The notes beneath the pieces were generated by a model. It searched no databases and was not told the origin of the DNA. It saw nothing but the letters and a program-made list of their open reading frames with translations. DNA of 64,000 bases, taken from NCBI RefSeq assembly GCF_000204055.1, contig NW_006768770.1, positions 110,353 to 174,352 of the forward strand, read 5' to 3'. A program made the position numbers and the translations under genes. Origin of the DNA: Melampsora larici-populina 98AG31. Its lineage: Eukaryota > Basidiomycota > Pucciniomycetes > Pucciniales > Melampsoraceae. Of this stretch, positions 46,772-59,900 are shown piece after piece; position 1 is the stretch's first letter, and each line of letters starts with the position of its first letter.

Positions 46772-46833
46772 TGTAGTGACAGAGTCTCGGATGAGTACTC
46801 TGTGTCTCGCTCAATGTCCAAACTCCAATGATG
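46772..46833. repeat. 62-bp direct repeat, copy 2
   Basis: Copy of 41045-41106 with one substitution, starting three bases after the TAA on the right side of the GAGCATCCCC element. Confidence 0.92.
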
Positions 46834-48183
46834 GAGAGCCGGAACATTGAGGAGCAATACAACTATAAGAGTAAGTCTCTAAACCTAAGCCCCAAGCTTT
46901 GTCACAGATGTGGCCCTGCTCACTATGCCTAGCGCTTTGGCCTCCGGCCATAACAGAAGGCACCCTAATGTAAAGGACAGAGTTTGTCCTCACTACAAAG
47001 GTATCTCAAGGAGGGAACGGAGGGTCTGATGCCACGACGTGGACTTTATGATTCTAGAACCAAAGTATGTCTGGTTATAATTGCTAGAATCTGGCTCCAA
47101 AGGTAATAGAATACGAGATCAGTCTTGAGTTCTCTCTAAGGGATTATACAAATATAATGTGAAGTAAAGAGAAATAGTATAAAAGAAATAAATGAAATGA
47201 AAGTGCTAACCTGGCTCCAAAGGTAATAGAATACGAGATCAGTCTTGAGTTCCCTAAGGAGCCAGTCCCTGAATGTGAACCATCTGAAAGTATATGAAAA
47301 ACATCTAAGTCTAAGGTCTAAGGTCTAAGTAGTTATGGTATGTTTAGTTATGGTTGTGATGATGTGTACATCATTACACCTAAGCACCCTTGAGTCATAG
47401 GTTTTCCCTCCTCCTAAACAGTAACTGCCTTTACGTATGTAGGCCCCCACCCTACCCTGCCCTACCATACACACGTATGAAAAACCACCTTACTAACTTA
47501 CCGATGCACCACAAACCCACTGAAACAAACAGTGGTTCCACTGCCAAGGTTGATTTCTGGTTGATCCACTAGAATTCCTTATTGGTGACCCAAGGTTTGA
47601 AAACTGTTGGCATCCACTTGGTTTATCTTTGAAAAGGAGCACACTGTGTGATGATGATCTGCTGTTTGTTGAGTTTGATTTTGAAAGTGATTGTTGGTCT
47701 TGAGAAAGTCCCATGGGTTTGAGCAGGTTTTATGTATTTGACAAATGACTCAATGAGAGATTGATGTTGAATTCAAAATATCAAGGCATTAAGTGATTAA
47801 TTGAGTAATTGTCATCTGCTGGATTGGAAACCCAGCGGGAAATAGGTGACCACAACGGAGATGCATTCAGTGGAAAGAAATGTAATTATACAACTGCTGG
47901 TCAAATTGAAGGACCAGCAGAGTCTTTTGCACTGGTTTCTGAAGCAGGGACAAGCCACTGCCCTTCCAACTCTGAACCAAGACTCAATGGCACTACAAAA
48001 GTTTTCCATTTTTCCAAGGCAATCAAAAAAAAATAAAAATATAGGTGACAAAATTTGATTCCAGAAATCTCATTGCTCATTCTCAAAGCAAAATTATTCC
48101 CCTAGGAAAAATGGAAAATCTTTGCAGTGTGGGCTACTGATCCAACCACCTGAACACAGCTTCTTGAAAAAAAGTGACCTTGT
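46834..48183. other. Repeat-derived spacer with a 41-bp direct repeat
   Basis: ctggctccaaaggtaataga with 20 further bases is present at 47091-47131 and again at about 47211-47251. No gene is supported. The two copies 120 bp apart could be a remnant of a larger element. Confidence 0.6.
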
Positions 48184-48828
48184 ACAGTAGATTCCATAAA
48201 GGTTGAAATCAAGAATTCTTCAAAATCAGCAGATGGCCCGTGCTCCTGGCAGTAAAGTTGTGACAGGTGTCAAACTTACCTGCCGGATTGAACAAAATAC
48301 ATTGTAAACATAGAGAACTTTGAAGATCCTCTCATCCTCACTGATTTGGTGGTGTAGCGGTAGAGAATTGCAACTTGCAGGTGACTCTTTGTCGGCAATT
48401 GCATGTTTGAGTCCTTGCAATCCTTTTTGTTCCACATTTTACACTTTTTTTTGGTCAAGATGGCTAACAACATCCTGAAGGCAAAAAAACAACACAAATC
48501 CAGGTGTTACTATGCTGACTGTTTTGTTTCATCACATCAGACAAACGTAAAAAAAAGCACTTCAAAAGGATGGCATACCAAAAGGCAGCCTCAAACCAAG
48601 GATATGGCAAGATGACCGCGGAGCATAATTCCACACGGCAATGTCACCAACTGTGCCATTACGGTTTTGAGGTCAGTGCTTGCTTTGTTGATTAACAATC
48701 ATTGATTTCTATGTATTTTGTGCGATCTGGCAGGTAAGTTTGACACCTGTCACAACTTTACTGCCAGGCGCACGGGCCATCTGCTGATTTTGAAGAATTC
48801 TCGATTTCAACCTTTATGAAATGTACTG
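48184..48828. repeat. Foldback element with about 118-bp arms
   Basis: 48184-48302 is the near-complement of 48711-48828 (shared ataaaggttgaaatc, agaattcttcaaaatcagca, gtaaagttgtgacaggtgtc). The loop holds the tRNA-like sequence at 48351. A target duplication is not clear. Confidence 0.8.
48351..48430 (+). ncRNA. tRNA-derived (SINE-like) sequence
   Basis: TGGTGTAGCGGTAGAG fits an RNA polymerase III A box and gtttgagtcc fits a B box (GTTCGANTCC-like), about 45 bp apart, followed by TTTTT at 48422-48426. The acceptor stem does not pair properly, so this is not a working tRNA gene; a SINE head or tRNA relic is more likely. A second, weaker tRNA-like patch is on the minus strand at about 42105-42030. 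Confidence 0.4.
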
Positions 48829-48896
48829 TACTGTATATCTTGCTCCTTATGCTTAACTTTCACCGCAAATGAATCACCATACTGCACAGCTAAAAG

Positions 48897-49020
48897 TACA
48901 ATAGGTGGCCAGCTTTGGTCCCTCTGTAGGCTACCAATCAATATGAAAACATTCCACAAAGGTGTCCCCAACCCTTGGTAAAAACTACCATGAGACCCTG
49001 GGCCCAACCTGTTGTATTGG
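48897..49020 (+). repeat. Dispersed inverted repeat, copy 1
   Basis: Matches the complement of 55470-55595 (shared tccctctgtaggc(t/c)acca and gtaaaaactaccatgagacc). The copies lie outside the 49744-55051 hAT on both sides. Confidence 0.75.
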
Positions 49021-50512
49021 TCAAAACTCCCTAGTTGCCACTGAAATAAGTGTGTCCAAAAGACAGATATGTGAAACTGCAGTGGTAAACCTTTTTATTT
49101 TTTTGCAGTTGAACACAGACTGCAGTCTGGAAGTTTGCCCTTTGACTCAGGGCAATGTAATTGAGTTTACCTCATCTTAAAAACCCCTTGAACAGCATCA
49201 ACAATTCACCTTCAAACATGGACCATCCATACAACTTCACTGCCAACATAGATGCCTTGGGTCAAGAAATCCAAGGCATCATTGGAGGCAAATCCTTGGA
49301 CAGACCTTGTCCCAGGTTTCCATACAAGGTATTCTTTTGTGCTGAGAATTAACTCGGATCAAAACCTTGGGAAGCTTCTGTCTGAGGTTTGGCATCCGAG
49401 GATACCTCGGATTGAAAAATACAAGGTAAATATGTTGGTGGTGCTGTTGCAAGCACTGGACAAACCACAGATTGGCTGGCCCAAAAGTATTGTCACTGAC
49501 AATTCAAAGGCATTACAAATGGAATGGACCATGCCCAATTGACTCCCAGCCTGGATCTCAACCAGTTTCTCAGCTACTATTACCTTGAACAAACCCTCCA
49601 CAACAAGCCTCACATGCATTTGAAGCCAGGTCAGATACCCTGGTATCCTCAGCTCAGGCTGATATGCTCAAGATCAGTTTATCAAACCTCACTGTGTTGT
49701 TCATTTTTGCAAAAGCCATCTAAAATACAAAACATGTGTCCTTCAACGCTCCCGGCGCTCCGCCCGGGATAGCGGGGGCGGAGCGGTAGCACAGCGCTCG
49801 ATCCGCCCGTGCTATGGGTTTGGCGCCATAGCGGGTCCTGCGCCCTGCTATAGCTATGGCCCCGCCCCTACCAACATAGCGGTTTGGTTTAGGGTTAGGT
49901 CATAGCACCTTTTCGCAGTGCTATGGGGCGCCATAGCGCCCACGAGCGCTTAGCGCCATAGCGCCTCATAGCAGCCTCTAGCGACCCATAGTGTTGCTTA
50001 GCGCTGTGTTTCGGGACTCCATCCATGGTGACTCCTTCAAACATACGAACTCAGCCAGCCCAGTCTCCTCCTCAAACATCACCACTAGCCTCTTTCGGAT
50101 TCCCAACTTCACCCTACATCACCATTTTCGATTCACTCCGCAACCAAATCATTAGATTCCACACTTCCAGGATGCTATAGCAACTCCGAAATCAACAAGA
50201 TTCAACAACCTTTCTCACACTCATACACCACATAGTTTCACTTTCAGTCTATCTTGATACGAATCTCGTTTTTCAAGATGATATTGTTTCATGAACAACT
50301 GGAGTTGTCAGCTCAATCTATAAAAGCCACTCAAGGTGAGTGATTTTCTATCTTTCTAATCATCATCATTTGATAAGCTATTTGGTCATTTTCTAACCCT
50401 TCCACCTACCCTTCTTCCGTTCTAAAAAGATAACTATACCCTTATTCCAATCACACTTTGTCGATTACAGTTCGATCATCATTGTCTTTCCGTATTTAAT
50501 TCCAAATCAGTC

Positions 50513-53500
50513 ATGTCTCCATCTGCTGCCGATACCAGAAGTTATACCCAAACCACCCTCCAGCTTGCGGGTTCAGAAATTCCAGTCCCAGCCTCTTCTG
50601 CTCGCTCTCTTCGTGTCCGTAGCCCAGCACGCCCGCGACCAGGTTTTGTGATGCAGTCACCCGACTCCCGACGTTTGCTTCAATTACCCAGCGAAGACGA
50701 ATGGCAAGATGAGGACAACCGATCTGAAGCCTCATCAATTGCCCCACCATCTGAATCTGCCTCTATCAAGAAAAAAAAATCACCACGTCGTGTCCATGAT
50801 CAGAAACGCAAAAGCTCGGCTTCCAGGAATGTTTCATACTCATCACAAACTCGAGCACCAGTCAAGAAGAAAAAGAGAAGTACTGTGATCCAGGTATGTT
50901 CATCCTTCTCTTGAGTACTTTTTTTGTTTTATCAAATCTTTTTGATCTTAATCTTCTTCGCTGTCTTAAGGACTACGATGTTCCACATGGTGTTGACATC
51001 AACCAAGATTCTGATGTCGAAGTCGTCGAATCACCAGCTGTCCGACGAGCCCATCGCGGCCGAGTATCCAAGCTTTTGGAATTCTTTGAAGCTCCAATCC
51101 ACGTGAAAGGCGAGGTACGCCCTTTCTATTCCCCTTTCGATTTCTCTCCTTCCTTGATTGATAGTTTCATGATTGTTAACTGACCCTATGTATGACTTGA
51201 ACACTGCTATGTTTAGACAGGAGTCGATCCTCGTCGCTTTAGGTGCCGTTATTGCCGGGAGTACTTCACTCAAGGCAAGCGAAGTCACTATAACCTTTAT
51301 TCCCATCGCGATGGAGCCAAAGATCGACCAGCCTGCCCCAGAAGACACCTTGCAATTCGCGAGGGCCACGATCTCCCTCGCACTTGGAAGCAACACCAAG
51401 ACAATATGGTGAAAGTTGCTAGTAGCAATCCCAAAGCAACTCTCGACTCGTTTCTCTCACAATCATCCTTTAGTGTTGAACTTCTCAACACTACACTAGT
51501 CATCTGGATTCTCCGACATGCTATACCTTTCACTCGTTTCAATGATCCTCCGCTTCGAGCTGCCTTTAAGTTGTCCAATCGGTCTGCTAATCTACGAGGA
51601 ACTATGTGGGCTTCTGAGACAGCCAGCGGTATTTACTTGGAGCTTTTGAAATCGGTGATTAATATGATCAAGGTAAGTTATCTCCCTTTCTTCCAATCGT
51701 TGCATTCCCAAACTTTTGCCACACATTTGCTCGTCACTTTACTGATCTCACTTTACTGATCATCATCTTGATGTTTCAGTCGAACAAGGGCAAGTTTAGT
51801 ATCCTCTACGATGTCTGGACCACCAAAGGTGGTCGCAAGGCATTCATAGGGGTCTCGGTCACATATATCGATGATGAGTGGAAGCATCAGACGCACCATC
51901 TAACCCTCAAATTGGTGGCCTGGCATCATGCAGGCCGACTACTTGCTCAGCCAGTAGGAAGATTCTTGATTATGAATGGTTTACATACAAAGATGAGTAG
52001 TTTTGATCCTTTTTCTAGTTTTGATGATTTGTCGTTTTTCTCTTTTGATGCTCTTCTCCAGTCATCTAAGCTAACATACTTGATTGTTTTACTTATTAGC
52101 TCAGACCACCGATTCTGCAAGTTCCAACAATACCATGGCCCATGAGCTTTCGGCAATGTTCAGGGATTCCAAAGAACGTGTTGATTGGGACTCGTCGGCT
52201 AATCAGGTAAAGTGTTACGCCCACAAGATTGGTCTTGTGGTAAAAGCGGGTCTCAAGTCTCTGGGCATGAAAGCTGGCCATATCAAGCCGACAACCCAGC
52301 CTGGGGTTACCTTACCCACTCCAACCATGACTTTGAATGATGGTGATGAAGATCTGAACTTCGATTCTTCAGAAGACGAGCTAGATGACCAGGATCTCAT
52401 GGAGGGTAAACCACCAGGAACTATACCTGACGACAACGCTTCCGATACCGCCTTTGACAATGAGGAGGAGGAGCTTTCTAATTTGGCTCGGGCTGTTCGT
52501 AAGGTGTGTTTCTCTATTTTTTGTGTGATTTCACTTATTGGTCGTATCAAACTCCGTACTGAAGTATCATCTTTTGTATAGGCCAAACAATTCAATGGCC
52601 TATGCACACGCAGCTCAGCAAGACGCCAGGAATTCCTTGCCAAAGCCAAACAGCTCGAATATAAGGGTCGATCCCCTATCTCGGGATGGGGCGTACGTTG
52701 GAATATTGACGTGGATTACCTGAAGCGTCTAAGCGACGCACGTGATGTAAGATCATCTTCATTAATCTCCCTGGTCTCCAATTAGCTCATACTTTGTTTT
52801 GTATGTAGGTGGTTGATGCAATCCTCCTTGCTGATCGCAAGACTCGATATTATCAAGGGATACTTATCACCGCTGATGAGTGGGATTCAATCGAAAATTT
52901 GTTCAAAATACTTCAGGTATTTATGTTTCTATTTCCCGATTTAATTCCTTTTTTCTCTTTGGTTTGTCATGTTTAAACTCATCATTGTTCAAATACGTTC
53001 TGCTCCCACAGATTTTCCTCTATTCTACCAAACGATTCGAAGGCAACTCGGCTACTGGGTGTATCCTCCTTGCCGAATATTCCCGGATGGTGCAAGAACT
53101 CGATAAACTCATGGACAATTGTGAAGACTTGGAGCTTAAGTCTATGCTTGAAGTTATGCGCACTAAGCTTGAAGGGTATCAAGCCGAGGCCGCAGCTTCC
53201 GATGTCATTGTCTTATCGACCATACTCAACCCTTGGTTTCGTCTTTGCTTTTTTGACCTCAACTATCCTGACAACGCAGCACGTGCCAAAACAATCTTCA
53301 GCTACGTGTTTGAAGATGCCTTGCGTGAATGGCCCGACGATCCCATCACCTCAGGAATCAATCACATCCAACCCTCTCAAACACCAACCCCTCCTGCATC
53401 GCCACTCTGTCAAGATATATCATTTATTTCAATCACGACAAACACATACCTCACCAAAACCATACATTCACCGATACAAAACCTCAAACCTAATTACAAT

Positions 53501-54515
53501 TTAGCTGTATCATCATTGTATCACTCAACTTAGTTCATACTGATCGCCACTTCGTGCACGCCTCTTTTTCCTCATCAGTCCACTGAGGAAAATTAGGCGT
53601 GTGAGTTCTTTTCTCTAACATTATATTCAATTCATTCATATCAACCTTATTCATCAATTGTTCTTGTTTCTGTCATCTCCTTTTGTATAGATTGAATCTT
53701 GTCCCTCTCACCTTTAATAGGTGTGTAGTATTGTTGTCCTTGGTGTTCAGAACCAGAAGGACTTAGCCCGTTTACTGGCTTTTACCAGGTCTGTTGTTTA
53801 AGTTATGATCAATGAAATCATCAGTCCACTGAGGAAAATTAGGCGTATTGAATCTTGTCCCTCTCACCTTTAATAGGTGTGTAGTATTGTTGTCCTTGGT
53901 GTTCAGAACCAGAAGGACTTAGCCCGTTTACTGGCTTTTACCAGGTGTGTAGTATTGTTGTCCTTGGTGTTCAGAACCAGAAGGACTTAGCCCGTTTACT
54001 GGCTTTTACCAGGTGTCGAGTTCCTTGGATTCTCTCACACTCCACGTCTCATCTTCCTTTGACGTCTTCACCACTCAGGTGTCATCTCAGTCAGCAGCTG
54101 ATCGGCGCCAAGAGGAATATGTTGAGTATATTGATGGAGCCCACCTGATGGTTGCTGGTCAGAATGAACTCAATTGGTGGAGAGTAGGTTTTTGATTCTC
54201 ATTCATCCTTCTCTAGACTTCGTAAATCTGATTCTTTTCAACTTATGGGAACATGAAAACGACTTTCCAGTCTTAGCAACTATTGCTCGCAATTATCTTG
54301 GAGTCACAGCTACCACTTGCCCATGTGAGAGGACTTTTTCCTCCGCTGCTGACATAGCTGTGCCCGGCCGCAGCTCTTTATTGGCAAGAACAATCAGTAA
54401 ACTTGTTAGCATACGTGAGTGGTTGAAGTCGGGTATCTCACTTTCAGGTAAATTTGCCGAAGCTTGGGCATATGTCCAAGCTTATCAAGCTCAGCAAGCC
54501 AAGCCCCAGAAGTAG
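50513..54515 (+). CDS. hAT transposase (BED finger, hATC)
   Basis: Start at the ATG at 50513. Segments in order: basic disordered N-terminus (to 50893); DYDVPHGVDINQDSDVEVVE; BED-like finger (FRCRYCREYFTQGKRSHYNL); core ILYDVWTTKGGRKAFIGVSV with LKLVAWHHAGRLLAQPVG; TTDSASSNN; CYAHKIGLVVKAGL; acidic linker; GWGVRWNIDVDYL; and the hATC block near the end (VLATIARNYLGVTATTCPC, ERTFSS). Introns are short, about ten, all consistent with GT-AG. A donor after AAGATGA at 51995 joins CTCAGACC. The stretch 53400-54070 contains a triplicated 68-bp unit, and its splicing is uncertain; if it is spliced out, the frame to the stop at 54515 can be kept. Confidence 0.75.
53721..54012 (+). repeat. 68-bp repeat, three copies, inside the transposase gene
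   Basis: gtgtgtagtattgttgtcct through gcttttaccag occurs at 53721-53788, 53877-53944 and 53945-54012. A preceding block (attgaatcttgtccctctcacctttaatag) is also duplicated (53692, 53849). Copies are identical or nearly so, so the expansion is recent. Confidence 0.9.
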
Positions 54516-55051
54516 TTCTATCGAACCCGTTCCTGTGTTTCCTTTTTGATCTCTTTATATGTCTTTGATTTGGGCGCTTTTATTTTTTTATCCATCTTAT
54601 AAACAAGCTAGAATGGCTCAAAAGAAACAAAAAAACTTTTTCTCTTATTTAATTTCATGTCAATATTTGGGCGCGTATATCCTTTGTTTCAGTCTATAAA
54701 CAAGCTAATCATGGCCAACAAAATAAAAAAAGTTATGTTTTATTTCTTAATTTTCTTGTCTATAATTGTGTGCGGTGACTTCCTATGTTCAAATCCTCAA
54801 TCCCCACTCTGCCGTACACTATCTTACATGTTAGTAATCAAAATCGGCTTAAAATTTGTATTGATACCGCGCTTTTTGGCGCTAACCATCGTGAGTTTTT
54901 GACATAGCGGTGCGGAGCGATTTTGAACGCCGCACCGCTCTGACAGTTCATAGCGCCTCCCAAAATATAGCAGTGCGATTGGCTTCTGCCTATAGCGCGA
55001 AAACGCTCCGCTCGTGATTTTTGTGAATATAGCGGAGCGCCGGGGGTGTTG

Positions 55052-56252
55052 TGTCCTTGTTGTGCTTTGATCAAGAAACTTCAGAGCCAAAAAAATGTAT
55101 TTCCTCTGAATTGTATTCTAAAGCAAAAAAAGTATGTCCTTATTGTACTTCCATCAAAAACACTTGATGGCTAACAAATATGTATTGTCTCTGATTTATA
55201 TACATGGTCTTGGTTGATCAATGTGAAAATCAATTGTTTTGGTGATTTCAGGTTTGTGCATAGTGTACTGTGATTGGAAGATTTGAAGCAAAGCTTTTCT
55301 GTCTGTTGTGTGCGGCATGATGAAATTTTATGACATTACAAAAATCAAAAAGGGCGGAAACTGCATTTTGTGTTCATGTTAAAAAAAACAAAGGTTGAAA
55401 ACTGCAGTTTGATAGACCTGAGTTTTTGATCAACTGATCTCAGCAGCAACTATGAGGTTTTGAACAATCCCGTGGGTCAGGGCCAGGGTCTCATGGTAGT
55501 TTTTACCACAGGTAGGGGCACAACTTTGTGGGATATTGTTACATGTGTTGGTGGCCTACAGAGGGAACCAAGCTGACCACCCTTTTGGCCACACAGTAGG
55601 GTGATTTGATTCAAGGTAAAATCCAACGATAAGGATAAATATGTACATGTGTATGTTAGTAAGTTTTTCACATGTGTGTATGGTACAGCCTATGTAAGTC
55701 AGTTTAGTCCAAGGAGTGAAAACCCATGACTTGAGGCACTTGGTGTTGTAGAAATTACGACACAACAAGGGTGATACAGAGCTGAGAGGGGATAATTTAC
55801 TACTAATATCAACTAACAGAAGATGTCTATGGACTGACCTCCTAAAACAAGTCAATCAGAAGATCTCTTTTGGGTGTAGTACTGATCAGGAACCAAAGTG
55901 ATATATATGTTAATTATTTTAAAGGTCCAAAAGCAGATGTGTTAAAACAAAAAGCAACTGTTCAATTGTCTCTCAACACTTTTTAGTGCCATTCCAATCA
56001 GATAATGATGAGAAAATAGCACAATATCCTTTTGATATTATTCCCAAAAGATGTTATAAGTCACAAAGCTTCACTACTACAGTAAATTTCTCTTTGTAAT
56101 TGTGATAAAGAGCAAGTACTATTAAAATAAGTTTATAATGATAAACAAAATTACAATGTTTTAAATCATGAAGAAAAAAGAGGAAAAACAACAAAAATAC
56201 TCCACCTAGTAGTATATAACCTCAATTACAATTGTTGAATAATGGTTGACAG
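55052..56252. other. Spacer between two hAT elements
   Basis: Contains the second copy of the dispersed inverted repeat (55470-55595) and AT-rich sequence. No gene is supported. Confidence 0.45.
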
Positions 56253-56264
56253 CAACGCAGCAAC

Positions 56265-56495
56265 AGTTACTGTACTAGTACCGGTATAGTACAGTACAGT
56301 ATCTGTTTTTGCCAGTACAGTACCTGGCAGTATTGTACCTAGGAGCCAGGTACTTTACTACAGGTCATGAAATTTTATTTTTTTAGTCGAGGTACTTTAC
56401 CGGGTATAGTACCGTACACCAGGTACGATACCAATACTGGAATGACCGGTACCTGGAAATCAGGTACGATACCCGGTAAAGTACCGGTAAGTACC
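56265..56495. repeat. Subterminal array of (A)CAGTACAGTA / GTACC palindromes
   Basis: Dense alternation of tactgtac, cagtacagta, ggtac and cggtac words. Equivalent arrays flank the inner element (58072-58345 and 62395-62650) and fill both sides of the 2934-3732 MITE. In hAT elements, subterminal repeats are transposase-binding sites, so that role is likely. Confidence 0.75.
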
Positions 56496-56934
56496 TGTAT
56501 TAACCCTCTACCCTTCCCTTCCTGTCCGACTCTGAGTCTTACCCAGTACACCTTCCCTATTCAGTGAATCCCTTGCATGATCACCACCCACTACCGACGA
56601 AACCTATACATCTGATCTCTTTCGTAATCAATCTAGCCTGTTCGGTCTAATTAGCGCTTTGCTCACGCTCACCTGGCTTTCCTCGTTCGGCTTTTGCATC
56701 ACTAAGCAAGCTAGGGGTGAGTCGACATGGGGCGATGGAAACATGTCGCCTGGTCAACGACATTAGGCTATCTGACCCGATCTATTGTGTTAAAACGGTA
56801 GGTCATTTCTCTCGTCTATGTACTTTGATTCATCACTTTCATTGATCAAATTATTTCTTTACCTCGCTTCCTGATTTCTTGATCTCATACATAGGTTGTG
56901 TTCTCTTACCGTAGTTTCACATCAATCCAACAAA

Positions 56935-59900
56935 ATGTCATCTTCATCTACTCCACATTCCACTGTCCGTCGTAGTTCCCGGCCCTCACCATTAAGAAAA
57001 CGATCTTACTTAGTTAATTCTCCGGCCGATTCTTGCCGTTCTGTTCGACGACACGACGACGATGACTCTGGAACTGATGGTTCGGTCTTCCAGCCAGAAC
57101 CTAGCACCAAGCGCAAGCACCACGATTCTCCCACCGAAGCTACTTCCTCTGTTTCCAAGCGCAAGCGCCACAATACTACTGCGGATGATGCTTCATCTGA
57201 TCAGTCCATATGTCAGCCAACGAGGCGCAAGAACCCTCCCAAGGATCGATCGAAATGTTCTAGACAGGCAGCGAAAGGAAAAGAACCTAATGTCAGTAGT
57301 GGTGTAAGCCTGCATATCAACTTGATACAAGACTCCGATGAGGAGAACAATAAGGTCGCCGACAAGCCGCCAAAGAAAGAAACTCAGTTTGATAACATCC
57401 GCAAATATTTTGATGGCATGGTCACCATCACTAATGTAAGTGTTCTTTTGTGGATTCTTTTTTTCAGTACGTTTCGACTCTTTCATAGCGTAGCTACTAT
57501 TACTTACACCTTTTACGTGGTAACATTTAGGCTAAAGGTAACACGGCAACTGCTTATCCTTGCAAGTGGTGTGGTGTCAAGGTGGCGTGCTCTCCAACTT
57601 CGAGTACCAACCTCCTCGCGCATCGAGACGGTTCCAGGCAAGACGGCAAGTCCGGAAAGCCGGGTTGTCAGAAGCGATCCAAGGCAATTGAAAACGGTTG
57701 TAGACTTTCGCTCACGGTCTTTGAACAACGATCCGAAGACGACAACGCAACCGAAGGGCAAACTTCCATGCTGGCATTTGCTCAGACAGTACCCAAGTTC
57801 GAAAATCAAGTACTCAATCAGCTTCTAGGCATGTGGGTTATTAGAACAGCTCAACCATGGAGGCGCATGGAAGATCCATACCTACGGGCGGATTTTTGTT
57901 ATGCCAATCCGAATGCTCACCTATTTGGAAGATCCTGGGTTTCTAAATTCGCGCATGAAGCTTATCTTGACATGCGATCTTCTGTGATTGATGAATTAAA
58001 GGTCAGCATCTTCATTTTGATTCTTCCATCGATCCTTTCATGTAATTTCCTGATATATTAACAACGCAGCAGCAGGTACTGTACCAGTACAGTATCGAAG
58101 ATACTAGTACAGTACCTATTTTTAAAATACTGAAAAGGTAGGTACTCAGTACAGTACCTGCGAGAAAATACTGTACGGAGTACAGTACCTAGAAATTAGG
58201 TACTGTAAAAAACACCAGGCAGTACAGTATTTTCTGCCACACCTCGATACTGTACTGTACTGGTATCAAGGGGCGATACTGAGGTACTATACCGTATCGT
58301 ACCTAGTGCAGGTACGATACTGTATCGTACAGTACCTGTGTAAGTACCTGGCACATTACAGAGAAACACATGTTTGAATTGAATAAAATAAAAAGCAAAA
58401 CAAATCATATTAAAGAAACATAAAGAGTTAAGCTAAATATTGTTAAATGAAAAGCTAGATATAGAAATGAAATTGACAGAGAACAAAAGCTTATCAGAAA
58501 ATGAAAACTTATGACTTTCTTGTGCGAGAAGCTGCATCATTAGCAATGCATTGATTCAAGATTTCACCCGCTTTTACAAACTTGCCCTTCATTTGAACAC
58601 CCTCCACTGCCCACATACGCCCACATACAAGCCTTTCGATTGGTCGTGGCTTGAGAGAGCTCCGGTCTCGGGTGCAGATATCAGCTGCGCAAGAGAAGCC
58701 CCTCTCACACGCGCACGATGTCCCGCTGATGGCCAGGTAGTCACGAGCGAGGCAGCTCAATATTGGGTATTTCCCCTCGTTCAACTAAACAATGTTATCA
58801 ACATCAGTATTATGCGTCCTGAATGTGAGATTCATTGTGACCAAAAGTGAAATCAAATTACTTTCCACCATTCCAAAGCGAGATGAGGGTTCTCACCAAC
58901 CTCTGGCGAGGGATCCTCTGCCATCTCCAGGTACGATCTGAGTTCATTAGCTGTGTTGCGTTGGTTCTTTGCTTTGTGTTTGCGAAATTCTTCGTCTTCT
59001 TCAGCGGCTCCTAAGCTTTGACCATTTGTAGCACGGTTAGAGTTGGATGTTATGGGTTCATAAGGCCCATCAATTTCCATTTCGAGTTTTTTGTCAGCAT
59101 AGCCTGATTCGATGAGGTCCTTAGCAAGCAGAGCTTCTGCTGAGCCTCCTCCGAAGGCGAATTCGAAATAATCAAGTCTTAAACTGGGATGTAAAATAGT
59201 CGCCATGATCAGAGCGTGCGAGTCAAGCGCCTCCTTAAGATAGGCCTTTACTCGCACAAGCATCGCATGGTACATTGGAAAGAGAGGCTCGGCGCGTGAT
59301 TGAGTCGCATCGATTTTCTTTTGAAGTGTTTTCCTGAGCTTCACATATTCGCGTATCACCAATGAGCCAGTTGGACCGCTTTGCTCGAAGAACTTGGTCA
59401 AGTTCTCAAACTCCTACAAGTAGCCAGAAATGAAGGTTATCTAAAACCGTTGAGACCACCAGTGCACAAAGAAACAAAGTCAAGGCTTACCTGCAGGATC
59501 TTGATCAGCTCGCGGACCTGTCGCCATTCATCTGGTGATATCATGATCTTATTGAATATCCCTCGAGGTCGGTGGAGGTCGGGAGCCAATGGAGTTTCAC
59601 CGAGTCGGCTTGGGCCAGCCCTGCGTGGTAACTCCATTTGATCTTCCTTCAAGATTTGATCGATCACCTGTATTTACAAAATAAGAGGTAAGTAATCAAT
59701 TTTCTGAAATAGATATGGAGGCTAGGTCAGGAACTTACCTCTCGTGCGTTGTACAATCTTTTCCAGCATTGGACCTTTATGTTCCAACGTATGCCGTATC
59801 CTGGAATTGGCCTGGGGAGTTTTTCCGAGAGCATCGTTTGGCTGACAGCATCGAAGAGGGCGCACATGACCGCCAAGCCACCAATCTTACGTCCTACAAC

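Larger units (their letters stand above)
49744..55051 (+). mobile_element. hAT transposon with 7-bp duplication, 5308 bp
   Basis: TIRs CAACGCTCCCGGCGCTCCGC (left) and CAACACCCCCGGCGCTCCGC (right, complement), 18 of 20 matching. TGTCCTT flanks both sides (49737-49743, 55052-55058). Subterminal zones are built from CCATAGCG/CGCTATGG words (49790-50010, 54900-55040). It encodes one plus-strand transposase. Confidence 0.92.

Noticed and set aside
48351..48430. Functional tRNA gene
   Set aside because: Pol III box words are present but the acceptor and anticodon stems do not form a proper cloverleaf.
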